Shown here piece after piece: positions 34,053 to 43,962 of a stretch of DNA of 64,000 bases. The notes below the pieces were generated by a model, which did not search any database, was not told the DNA's origin, and saw only the letters and a program-made list of their open reading frames with translations. The stretch is from Dryococelus australis. Lineage: Eukaryota; Arthropoda; Insecta; Phasmatodea; Phasmatidae. Position numbers and translations under genes: made by a program. Within the stretch, counting starts at the first letter, position 1, and each line of letters opens with the position of its first letter. The stretch spans positions 44,502,556 through 44,566,555 of the forward strand of contig CM057006.1 in assembly GCA_029891345.1 (NCBI GenBank). The letters are read 5' to 3'.

Positions 34053-34890
34053 CACCTACTCAATAATATGTTCCGTGTTCATAATTTCATTGAGAAACTC
34101 CACTAGAACCAGATATGTAGGACAACTCTTGGTTCGAATTATCGTGTTAAACTTTGGTACGACCAAAATTAACGTATCCTGCTCCTCGCATAGAGTAAGT
34201 TCGACCTGAGCTCTTTTCTCTCTGTGTATCTGCGAAAGTATTAAAAAAATATATGTAATATTTCAAAATTAACTTGATTTATTAAAGTTGTCTTGCAAGT
34301 TAAGTACCCTTTTCAATGTGTATTTTAGGCGTATAAGAACAGCTCTATTAAATTACAGGTAGTCCTATTACACACGTCGTAAATTATTGAGTTTTTTTAT
34401 CACCCTGTGAAAAAGTTTTTTTTTTTTTATTTAACAAAGTTTGTTTGGCGCAACAATATTAATTGTTTGTGTAGAGGAAAAGAAAAATATGTTGTTTGTA
34501 ACCAAATTATATTTTGGCCCTTATTTGGTTGGCCGACACAAAGAATTGGTACGCGCAACCAAAGATTTGTTTGGTTCTACTTAATATTAAACAGTTTCAT
34601 ATAATAAAAATAAATTTGGAAGAGCCACCGATATTATAACTTGGATATAATCCCCACCTTAGCGCTACGCCATAGCAACCACATCTAAACCGACTACAGA
34701 CGAAGTTGGAATGCTTTTTAATACATACATTTTAAATACTGGACAAATTAATATTTCAAGTTTTGCAGCTTCACTTTTTAGTTTCCTGTTGAACTTTTTA
34801 GTGGCTTCGCCACTGTTCCGAACCAATGAAATGCCATCTGGATCATGGGAGGACTCTTTCCGTTGAGTAACCATGTGTCGTACGATAATT
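34053..34890. other. Unassigned AT-rich stretch
   Basis: No gene or shared repeat recognised. Confidence 0.4.
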
Positions 34891-35170
34891 ATCAACTGGC
34901 ACGAGAATTTCGCGTGGGAGTTCCCGGCAACGCTGACGCCTCGCGTCGCGTTCCTCCGGAAGTCACGCGAGATCGCAAGAGAGGCGACGCCGACTTCCGT
35001 TCGGCGAAGTAGACAACCTGCGCTGGACTGTTTCTTGCTCTGCGCGGCCGCGAAACAAGGGAAATGACGACGTGGCCCGATTGCAGCACGCTTGTAACGA
35101 TTCGCGTGTCACTGGCAAAGGCGAATACCCTCTTGATCCAGAACTGCGCAGCAAGATCACACGTGATTCA
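34891..35170. promoter_or_regulatory. CpG-rich island, promoter-like
   Basis: The segment is GC-rich with dense CpG in an AT-rich setting. It holds two ETS-type cores in opposite orientations, CTCCGGAAGTCA near 34956 and GACTTCCGTTCGG near 34994, plus GCGCGGCCGCG near 35041. These fit a CpG-type promoter, but no transcript or coding exon can be assigned next to it. A non-promoter, GC-rich repeat is an alternative. Confidence 0.3.
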
Positions 35171-35206
35171 CCGCAAACCGTTTCCCATAACCAAAATTCA
35201 TGTATA

Positions 35207-35617
35207 AAGGTTGTGGAAAAGTGAGCACTTCTGAAATCAGCCTTGGAAAAAGTCACCGCCCCTACCTGCATATATTTTGACGGGTGCACTGAGTGACATG
35301 CGCCCAGTAACGTTGGTAAAGATGAACGGGAAGATGGTTCCATGTGTTAACGTCGAATAAATAATTGGTAGATGACCATTTGCGATAACTTAAATTATTC
35401 CTATTGCTTTATGTTTTTTTTTTTTAATGCGATGAAGTGTAAAAATTTGCAGATTTTTAAAATATATACTTTTCTAGTAATTTTACAGTTTCGCTTGAAC
35501 GACGCATGAAGAAAGCGATGAGGCCCATGACAATGTTATTTTTACATAAGGTGGAAGAATACACAACGTAGGTACAAGTAGGTCTTAAGCAGGGCTTTCA
35601 GAAGTGCTAATTTCACC

Positions 35618-35618
<1 letters not shown>
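35207..35618 (-). mobile_element. Family A MITE, reverse orientation
   Basis: It starts AAGGTTGTGGAAAAGTGAGC after TA and ends AGTGCTAATTTCACCG, where it runs into a TA microsatellite. Internal landmarks (GTTGGTAAAGATGAACGGGAAG, CAGGGCTTTCAGAAG) are in reverse order. About 412 bp remain; the last bases of the end were probably absorbed by the repeat. Confidence 0.9.

Positions 35619-35656
<38 letters not shown>
35617..35656. repeat. TA microsatellite
   Basis: About 18 TA units between a family A end and the hairpin. Confidence 0.95.
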
Positions 35657-35661
<5 letters not shown>

Positions 35662-35664
<3 letters not shown>

Positions 35665-35785
35665 TTTTACGTCACGTGAAACGATCGCGGTAGGTCTCAC
35701 TTTCTTACGAGACTTCACGTTTCACGTAACACAACCACGTAAGAAAGTGAGACCTACCGCGATCTTTTCACGTGACGTAAAACGT
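35662..35785. repeat. Near-perfect long hairpin
   Basis: The left arm at 35662-35709 and the right arm at 35738-35785 are reverse complements over 48 bp with a single mismatch; the loop is 28 bp. Each arm contains GTCACGTGA and CGGTAGGTCTCAC. Such identity suggests a recent inverted duplication or selection for the fold. It is not a known family in this window and carries no frame of note. Confidence 0.92.
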
Positions 35786-36161
35786 ACGTGTTCACGTCTA
35801 AAGAAAAGCTCGTCAGAGTTAAGCTATTGCGTGATACGTTATATGTGAATCCGTATCATGTGAACCACGTTGGTCGATCACAGTAGTGAAGGAGCTGCTG
35901 TGCATTTGCTTTTTTTTTTCACTGCATCGCTTTTATTTTTGCCACGCCGTCTGCTCACACAGCTCGTATCTTGTCCTTTTTCGTCCGAAATGGAAGACGA
36001 AATGGTAATGGATGTTAGGCTACATCATAGATTAAATCTAAAACTTAATGATGCAGCTGATCAGGAAAGTTCAAGAAAGCTTTCATGAATGTAGCTACAG
36101 TACACATGTACGTCGTAATGCGTTTTCACAGTGAGGAAGACATATGTACAGCCACTAGGTA
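35786..36161. other. Unassigned spacer
   Basis: A smaller inverted pair (GCGTGATACG / CGTATCATG) lies at about 35828-35860. A 72-residue open frame at 35870-36088 has no recognisable domain. Confidence 0.4.
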
Positions 36162-36400
36162 AAGGCTATTCACAGTAAAATGAGCACATTCGAAAGACCT
36201 GCTTAAGATGTACTTTTATGCACGTTGTGTAGTCTTCCGCCTTATGTTAAAATTAACATTGTCACGGACCTCATCGCTTTATTCATGCGCTGGTCGAGTT
36301 AAACTGTGAAATCATTATAAACGGAAATATTTTACAAATCTGCCCATTTTTACACCCCGATGCATTAAAAAAAACCGGAAAGCGAAAGAAACAATTTAAT
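36162..36400 (+). mobile_element. Family A MITE, right half missing
   Basis: From AAGGCTATTCACAGTAAAAT after TA to GAAAGAAACAATTTAA. The match stops where sequence associated with a transposase fragment begins. Confidence 0.88.
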
Positions 36401-36477
36401 TCAATCCTTATTTTTGCCGCATGCCTTGTACAACGTTTACGAAGTCCGCAGAAAAAAAAAAGTGACTTACGTTCTCC

Positions 36478-36708
36478 ATGTTGCAGAGATACATGCGTAA
36501 TACTGGCCGTCCTCGGTCTGTGCGCACTGTTTGGCTTGAGGAAGTGATACGTCAGCACATCAACGACACGCCCTCCACTAGTGCACACTCCATAGCGCGC
36601 CAAATGGGCGTGCCCCATTCAACCGTGTGGGACGTACTGTGGGCAAATCGCCGTCATTCCTACCGCTGGCAGAAAAAGTACAAGGCATTCAGCGAAAATA
36701 CGTTTTAA
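36478..36708 (+). pseudogene. Transposase N-terminal helix-turn-helix fragment
   Basis: An open frame of 76 residues contains TGRPRSVRTVWLEEVIRQ and then STSAHSIARQMGVPHSTVW. This is the helix-turn-helix of the kind placed before DDE transposase domains in insect elements of the Tc1/mariner type: R.VRT..., then TS...IA...GV.HSTVW.VL. The helix-turn-helix would bind transposon ends. The DDE catalytic domain is missing; the frame ends in FSENTF, and downstream sequence up to the TA repeat shows no continuation. It is a truncated remnant, though this part is undamaged. Confidence 0.65.
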
Positions 36709-36837
36709 AAACCCAATTTTCACAGGCTCATATCTCCTTTAATATTCTGTTCAGGTATACGGTGTCCTGTATATTTTCGACTTCATTTTTCATAAGAAAC
36801 CGCCTCCTGCCAGTTTGAGCGTTTAATTTCCGAACAA

Positions 36838-36879
<42 letters not shown>
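36838..36879. repeat. TA microsatellite
   Basis: About 20 TA units directly after TTTCCGAACAACC, the apparent end of the element carrying the transposase fragment. Confidence 0.95.
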
Positions 36880-36884
<5 letters not shown>

Positions 36885-37116
36885 GAATTCAAGCATTGCT
36901 CCTTCGAAGGTCACTTGATGGTGGACTCGTTCGAAGAGATTTTGAGTAATGCCGGTCTGGCTTAATTTCTCCTCACGAACGCGTGAAGCATTTGTGAGAG
37001 AGGCCGTCCAATATATATGTATGTATGTATATATATAACACGCACGTAAATACACACATATATAAATAGATAGAGTGCTTCTGCCTTATTTGCCTTTAAC
37101 AGGGCCACTTTTATAT
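36880..37116. other. Unassigned spacer
   Basis: AT-rich, with short TATATGTATG and CACACATATA repeats at 37010-37070. No gene. Confidence 0.4.
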
Positions 37117-37172
37117 AAGCTGTTTGCCGTTAATTCAGTTCTCTTTAAAGCCCTGCTTAGCATTTGCTTTTA
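37117..37172 (+). mobile_element. Family A MITE, left-end fragment
   Basis: AAGCTGTTTGCCGTTAATTC, then TTTAAAGCCCTGCTTAGCAT is the first 55 bp of a family A element. The full copy at 37175 follows directly, so one element probably inserted into or beside an older one. Confidence 0.75.
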
Positions 37173-37174
37173 TA

Positions 37175-37591
37175 TGCGGTTCACGGTAAAATGAGCACTT
37201 TCGAAAGCCCTGCTTACGATATACTTGTATGCACGTTGCATATTCTTCGGCCTTACGTAATATTAACATTGTGATGGGACTCATAACTTAATACATGCGT
37301 TGGTCGTGTAAAACTGAAATTATTAGGAAAGTAAATATTATACAAATCTGTTCATTTTTAAATTCCGATGCATTGTAATAGACAGAAAGCAAAATAAATA
37401 ATTCAAGTTATTACAAGAGGTTAATTAACACTTTTTATTCAACGTTAAGATATGGAACTATTTTCTATCCATAGTACCAACTTTACTGGGCAGATGTCTC
37501 TAAGTGCGCCCATTAAAATATACGAATTCAGGGGCAGTGACTTTTTTCTATGGTTCATTTCTAAAGTCCTTTCTTTATGGTGAACAGCCTT
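37175..37591 (+). mobile_element. Family A MITE, complete
   Basis: It is 417 bp, from TGCGGTTCACGGTAAAATGA to GTGAACAGCCTT, flanked by TA on both sides. All landmarks are in order. It is non-coding. Confidence 0.92.
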
Positions 37592-38571
37592 TATCCGCCT
37601 TTTGTATTCTTGCGTCCCATGTGAAATTAACGTTTATCCTACTTAATTTCGGAATAGGGAGAGATATTCGTCATGGGAATGTTCGGCGTAAGGAGAATTT
37701 CCGACACAATGTGCCCCGGTGTTCCAGAGAGGCCGCTTTCAATTTGGTGGTAAATTGAGAAATTCTGTTTATTTGGGTGTAAACGTTTGTGTTCGGTTCG
37801 GATTGTGATACGTACTTGCCCTGGCAAAATATTAAATAATACTTTGGTTTTGTAGCTATTACTATGCACGCCGTCCAAAGATACATTATTTACAAAGGTG
37901 AACAGTAAACAATTAAATCGTATTTGGCATTGAAATTTTGTAGACACTTATGTTATTAAAAATGTTACGAAACAAGCGTGAAACAAAGATACCTGTGTCT
38001 CATCAAAAGGAATTTTTCGATTCTGTCGTTACATTTAATTATAGTGACCGTGCAATCCAGTTGCTAAATTCAGATTTATGATGGAATATTAAACTCAATG
38101 TTGGCGTATTTCTTTACATTCTAATGCGAAGAACCGGGTTCATTCTTTGCACAGATTGTAACACAATACAAATCAGAAGCTTTTAGAAATCCATATCAAT
38201 TTCATGACGATTGCAATTACCACACTTGATTAAATACGATGCTAATCTCTGTTCTACAAGATGGATTAAATCACGTATACATACAACGCTAGTGACACCT
38301 GGCGGCGAAATTTATTATTTGCCCAACTATTACCATCGAACTTCCCAGCCTCAGTAAAAGTAAATCTTGATAAAATTGACGTTGCCAAAGACCCAGTCAC
38401 TTTATTCGTTAATCAATTAAGTGTGTGGCATTTTAGGAACGTGATTATTACTACCATTATGCTTATAAGAATGAATAAATTTAATAATTCTCGTGTCCAC
38501 AAATTCAAACATAACTTTAATAATATTACGTTAAAACACACAACTTTCGCTACGTCGTTGCCAACTTACTA
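37592..38571. other. AT-rich spacer with a decayed family A copy
   Basis: GACGTTGCCAAAGACCCAGT and CACTTTATTCGTTAATCAAT at about 38380-38420, followed by ATTAAGTGTGTGG, recall the middle of family A and probably mark a very old copy. No gene recognised. Confidence 0.35.
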
Positions 38572-38989
38572 TAGTCTATTCACGGCAAAATGAGCAATTT
38601 TGAAAGCCCTGCTTAAGATCTACCTGTATGCACGCTGTATATTCTTCCACCTTATGTAAAATTAAGGTTGCCTTGGGCCTCATCACGTTATTCATACGTA
38701 GGTCAAGTGAAACGGTGAGATTATTAGAAAATCAAACATGTTTAAATCTGCTAATATTTATACACCGAAGCGTTAAATCAAATCAGAAAGCGTAAGAAAT
38801 AATTGAAGTTATCGCGAATGGTTACCTAACACTTTTTATTCGACGTTAGCATATGGAACTAATTCCCATCCATCGTTACCAACTTTATCTGCCGCATATA
38901 GCTGGGTGCGCCCGTTAAAATATATGCAGTTTCAGTGACGTTTTTCTAAGGATGATTTCAAAAGTGCTCACTTTATCGTGAACAGCCTT
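38572..38989 (+). mobile_element. Family A MITE, complete
   Basis: It is 418 bp, from TAGTCTATTCACGGCAAAAT to GTGAACAGCCTT, with TA at 38570-38571 and 38990-38991. All landmarks are present. It is non-coding. Confidence 0.92.
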
Positions 38990-39589
38990 TAGCAGCTTTC
39001 AAATCTTTGTGTCCTTTGTAATAATGAAAATTATGGGAGGGAATTTTTTTAAATTGTTAGTTTCAAATGCTGGTAAGGCGGTCGTCCGCTGACGGTTGAA
39101 CTGCTCTGAAGCATGTTTCAAATACAGTTTTTTTTAAACTATACTATTAAACGTGTGCTCGATATGTTTACCTGAGAAAAAAGCATGCCCCAAATGAGGA
39201 CGGAATAGTGATTTTAATATATGCATATTAATTTTGAAGTCCTCCGACATAGTTTAAAGCTACTTGCTCATACTGCTATATCTTGAAACACACCAACAGG
39301 ATACGAACATTGCTTCAGACTTTCCACCAACGAAATTATAGGGTCGCCGCTTGAACTCCCCACGACGAGGACAACTGCACGCCAGTTCAAATTCTCGCAC
39401 GTTGCGGCGATGGCACACTTGATATGCGTGTCAGTGTGACCCTTATCGTTCTCTTGCTTGTGAGCCTCAGACGCGAAAACTAGCTTCTAAACAATGTCGG
39501 GAGACCTGCCACTATCGGCGAGTCACAACCCCTACTCCCAACCCTCGTAACTACCCCCCCCCCTCCAACCCTCCCCCCTACCCACCCAC
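38990..39589. other. Unassigned stretch, GC rising towards the end
   Basis: From about 39340 the sequence is GC-richer and single-copy, ending in C-rich runs near 39548-39590. No frame with a recognisable domain. Confidence 0.35.
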
Positions 39590-39780
39590 TCCTTCCAGAC
39601 ACCCGCTGCGACAGTTGACAACAGACGTGACGTCACGCCGCGGGGAGCCAATTACACGGCACGCACGCTAATGAGAATAATTGGCGCTCAATCACCGGAG
39701 ACCGTAATACAACTCCCTCGCGAATTAATTACCTACCGGCAATTTGACTGGGGGGTTATCAGCTGGTAATAAGGGGTTCG
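39590..39780. promoter_or_regulatory. Candidate regulatory element
   Basis: A single-copy block with a GTGACGTCAC site near 39629 (CRE type) and clustered homeodomain-type cores in GC-rich context: CCAATTACACGG, GCTAATGAGAATAATTGGC and GAATTAATTACC between 39648 and 39735. Such clustering is typical of enhancers, but only conservation or reporter data could show it. Confidence 0.3.
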
Positions 39781-40469
39781 GTTTCTGCAGCCCCATGCTC
39801 TGGCGATGTGGGGGAGGGGGGAAGAGAAATCATGTGCGAAGGGAGAGGGAAGGGATCGGGGTTCTCCACTTAAAAACATTTTGCCATATTTCAGCCTGCC
39901 ACAGTTAATTAGCATCAAGCAAGGAAATAAAAAAGAACAGATTGCGGAAGACCGTTGCTGGCGTTGTTATATGAATCGCTGCACTTGTGCGGAGGCAATA
40001 ACACTTGCGCTCGGATATTCGAAACCAGCATCGGCGTGAAAGTTAAACTGCACTTGGCACGGGCGCGCAAAACAAAATCTCTTCTCCCCTAAAGGAAATG
40101 ATATAATATCATTCGTGTGCGTAGTTAATTCATTCGATGAACTGAACTTGCTTTCTCTTGAATGGATAAAAAATACACAATATTTACATTTAAAGAATCC
40201 TCCCCAATAACAAATTTTTTTTAACGACTCAAGGTCACGTCCGGTGATGTAAAATAGTATAAACAAACTTCGCGTGTGTTTTGTTTCGTGGGAATGTCAA
40301 GTGGTGACAGTAAGTTTTCAACAAAGCAATCTATTCACCAAAGGTACAGGATTGTGGCTGTTGCTTGAAACACTGTTATACATAAGAATAAATTCCGTAT
40401 GTGAATTGTCAAAAAAAATACAGACTTTCATTTCTGTCCTGAAAAAATATTGGGTGCAGTTGGGGGGGG
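39781..40469. other. Unassigned spacer
   Basis: No gene or shared repeat is recognised. A run of 12 G lies at 40461-40472. Confidence 0.4.
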
Positions 40470-40830
40470 GGGGGGAAGGATGAACAAAACCGCCGGTCGC
40501 GCCGGTGACGTCATCGAATATGGTGGCCACACACCAGCGCCCCTAGCGGGCGATGAAAGGAAATACTGCAAACAAGATGGTGGGGTCGAAGGAATGTGAG
40601 TAATAGGGTATGGCACACTCCAGCAGCAATAAATAACATTACAGGGATGGACGGTTCACTCTAGCGGACTACGAGAGAACTACGGCATGTGGAGCTCATG
40701 CGACAGATGCGAAGGACAAGTGGAAACAATATAGCGGGCGAAATAAGATGTCGGCCGGAAACAAGATGGTGGATGTGACGTCATTCAAGATGGCCGACGG
40801 CGCCTCAGCCTCCAACCTTTGCCCCCGCAT
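40470..40830. other. Block with paired CRE and YY1-like motifs
   Basis: TGACGTCA occurs at 40506 and 40776, each followed within a few bases by an ATGGTGGCC or AAGATGGCC motif. Further AACAAGATGGTGG copies lie near 40571 and 40761. The arrangement could be a promoter-like array or the ends of an unrecognised repeat in direct orientation. No coding frame is supported. Confidence 0.35.
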
Positions 40831-41500
40831 CGGCATACCCCAACTACTATTGTTCTATAGTTTTTTTTTTAATTATGATATACACAACTACTTGCAACGA
40901 GACCCATACAAAACTAGGTAGGTCCCATTTTATCATCACTCCCACCTCGTTATGATCAAAGTTGTCCCGGAAACCATTTCTAAATACGCTTATTAGGCAG
41001 TCGCCTCCTAAATAACACGCAAGCTTGTGGAAAACTTGCAGATTGACTCGTATTTGCCATCCCGAGAAAGCTTGTCATATTAAGTGGTTTTAAAGTTTAA
41101 TTGGAGCCAAATGTCTTATGAATGGCACCTACAGTGTTTTGCTAATGGCAAACTTGCAGATGACTTGAATTCAATTATGCTTGTAATTTCCGAATATAAT
41201 ATTGCTGCAATTTTTACTGATCAAGATAGCTTCAAGGTTGTCATTTGGATACTAGTTATCTTAATTCAAGCTTGCTAGCTTTCACAGCTCAGGCTCCCTG
41301 CAATTTTACAGGCTTGTCATGAAAAGTTTGATTCAAGCTTCAGTCAAACCATTTATGCTGTCGGAGCTTTCACCAATGGACTAAAAAGAGCGAGTTTATA
41401 CCTCTCCGGCACCAAATAAAATTCCTAGTGAAGAGAACACCGACAAGACATATTTGTTCTGATAAGTTTCATTTCTAATTCATCTTCACTTCTATAACCT
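40831..41500. other. Unassigned AT-rich spacer
   Basis: No gene or shared repeat recognised. Confidence 0.4.
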
Positions 41501-41776
41501 ACACTGAAAAAAAAATTATTGTAAACTTCCTAAACTGGAATGGAAGTTTTTAACCTCTACAGTGTACGGAAAAATTACTATACATCAGGCTGAAAATATG
41601 GGAATGTTTAGCATCAATACTATAAAAAGTTGGCAACTTCCTTACTCATTTGACTATTTCCTGAGAAACTGTAGGAAGGTTACTATAGATATATGGGAAA
41701 ATATTTTACTATTCACGCATTGTAACTGTACGTATACACATATATGGTAAATTGACAAATAATTCCTTGTAGTGTA
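41501..41776 (+). mobile_element. Family H MITE
   Basis: It starts ACACTGAAAAAAAAATTATT and ends AATTCCTTGTAGTGTA, inverted partners. The interior GGAAGTTTTTAACCT, GGAATGTTTAGCATC and CTTACTCATTTGACTATTT is shared with 59202, 61617 and 61898. It is about 276 bp and non-coding. The CACT start recalls CACTA-type elements, but the target duplication is not clear. Confidence 0.8.
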
Positions 41777-42195
41777 GCAATTTTTAAGACAGACTTTCAT
41801 CTACAAACATTCTAAAATTTGTTTAGCAGTTAATGTACACTCAAGTAGAACAGTGACGCTTTGGTCAGCTGATAAATTATAGCATGTAAATAAACAATAC
41901 TGCTGATACTTTACCCATCAGCTGTTGGTGGACAGATACAAAAGTCAAAATAAACATTGGCGCTACTTTCGTCTAACTGTCGAAATCTTGCCCCCTTGCA
42001 CTCTTAATCGGGATCGGTTATTTTTTTACTGATTGTCAGTTGAAACTGCTCCATCCAAAATCTGTAGCAAAAAATATCAATAATTCATCAGTTAAAAGAA
42101 ATCTACTAACTCAAGCATTAGAAAACTAGTTATTTATAGTTGGTTAATAAATAAGCACAGAGCATTCCTATGTGATGTAAGTAAGGTAAGTTTTT

Positions 42196-42290
42196 GGTTG
42201 TGGTTGGGCTCGAACCTCCACCCATAAAGCAAAGCATGCTGAAGCTTTCATGCTAAGCCATATCCACTGCCCTACTTTACCACTGCCAAA
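42196..42290 (-). other. tRNA-like segment, left arm
   Basis: On the minus strand it has an A-box-like TAGGGCAGTGGATATGGC and a B box GGTTCGAGCCC with flanks CAACCACA. Spacing between the boxes is near that of a tRNA. The acceptor ends do not form a clean stem, so I call it tRNA-derived, not a tRNA gene. Confidence 0.6.
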
Positions 42291-43055
42291 TGTGTGCTTG
42301 TATTATGGGTACTGAACCACAAAATGTAATGTCAGATATTGCTGTAAGTTTCGTGATGTGAAAGTATTTCTTGTTGTCGAAATATATAGATTTTCTGTGC
42401 AAGTACATGACTTTGTCAAGTTCGAAAGTCAATCTATCTTTAGGTTAGTTCAGATTCTGAGCTTCAAAAGATTAATATAGTGGTTTCAATGTACGAGGTT
42501 ATCTATGTCCACTAGTATCCGCCATTTTACAATGCAACGAGACACTACAGATTTAAACTGTTATCTTTAGTGACAGATAGATCAGTGATAATTTTACTGA
42601 CTCGGTAGTGCGGTTATTCAATAAGAAAGGTGGATTTACACCAACAAAAGTTTTGTGGTCTGCAAGTTAACAGATCAAATAATAAGGAAACGACAAATTT
42701 GATAAAATATTGCATTGTTTCTAATGTTCCACTGTCTAATTAGCATAGTTATTACTAGCCAATCTGTCTCTTCAAAATAGCAGTTTTATTCTGTAAAATT
42801 TCGTTGCATTGTAAAATGGCAGATACATTGAAAACACCGACAATACCAATAAAAACACTATATTTCTCTTTTAAAGCACAAAATCTGAACTAAACTTAAC
42901 TTAGAATGACTTTCGAGCCTTACAAAGACATATACCTACGTACGCATAATATGTGTATATTTCAACAATATGAAGTACTTTCACATTACGAAACTTACAG
43001 CCGTTCGCCATTGTAAGTTTATGTTATTACGCAAATGCGATACGGATTAATTCAG

Positions 43056-43150
43056 TGGCAAAGTAGCAGAGTTGGTAGAACTTCAACCAAACAAGAAAAA
43101 GAATGTGTTACGTTTTGTGGTGCCGGTTCGATACCAACCACTTCAAAAAT
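43056..43150 (+). other. tRNA-like segment, right arm
   Basis: AGTAGCAGAGTTGGTAGAAC resembles an A box and D loop, and GGTTCGATACC at 43125-43135 is a good B box. It is the inverted counterpart of 42196-42290. A complete acceptor stem is not evident. Confidence 0.6.
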
Positions 43151-43962
43151 TTCCTTGCGCATTTAATAATTTTGTTTTGCTACAAAATAATTCTACTTAA
43201 TTTATTTCAAACCGGAATGAACTGTTTTTAATCCTTGTTCTTTTTATTGATCGACTATAAGTGACTGATTTTCTACTATCTGTATTAGTGGATTTCATTT
43301 AACTGAAGAGATTAATAGTTTTCTTTTTGTACTTATTCTGAATGGAAGTAGTAAGGGCGGGCGGGATCTATTCCACATTGGATTAATTGGGATTATTCGA
43401 TGGATTATCGATGTGATCGATTTTTACGAATATATTTAAAACACGAGAGAATTTCATAGTGTTTAAATGATTTATGAGTCACCTAAGTGGAAATTTTATA
43501 CTTTTTTTGGGGGGGGATATTGTTTGTAGACGGTGGTGGGAGATAGGCGACTTTGAAAGATGTGATTTGCATGTTAAATGACCTGTTTTCCGAATGCAAT
43601 TAAACATCAGAGAAAAATCAGAGTGATCTAGTTATGAATAAATTGCACGCATCGAATAGCAAATTTCGAACGACTACATGAATAATAAGTGAAATTATGT
43701 AAATCTTAAATATAACATGAGTCTCCAGCTTAGAAATATAATTTACATGAGAGAGAATTTTAACTAATGTTGTCGACAAGTGCAAACTCACTAAACGAAA
43801 TTCAGCTTGCAAGTATGAAATTACACAAGGCAGAGTCTTTAAACGAGTTCTGTGTATGAATTAATAACACTACGGACAAGTATATTGAACAACTACTGTT
43901 TTTAAACAAAATCCAGCAAGTCAGTATGAATAAATAACACATACAAATTACACAATTCAGAC

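Larger units (their letters stand above)
42056..43341. repeat. Nested inverted repeat with tRNA-like arms
   Basis: Its two halves (42056-42540 and 42801-43341) are diverged reverse complements around a 260-bp centre. The best-conserved inner part pairs CCATTTTACAATGCAACGA with its complement at 42801-42820. The sequence is absent from the right arm of the outer repeat, so it is an insertion. Each half contains a tRNA-like segment with A and B boxes pointing towards the nearer outer end on the left and outward on the right. Confidence 0.85.

Noticed and set aside
33433-34209. 258-codon open frame, the longest in the window
   Set aside because: Its second half runs through a tRNA-derived SINE present elsewhere in other frames, and the first half overlaps a competing frame. 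It is not a credible protein as a whole.
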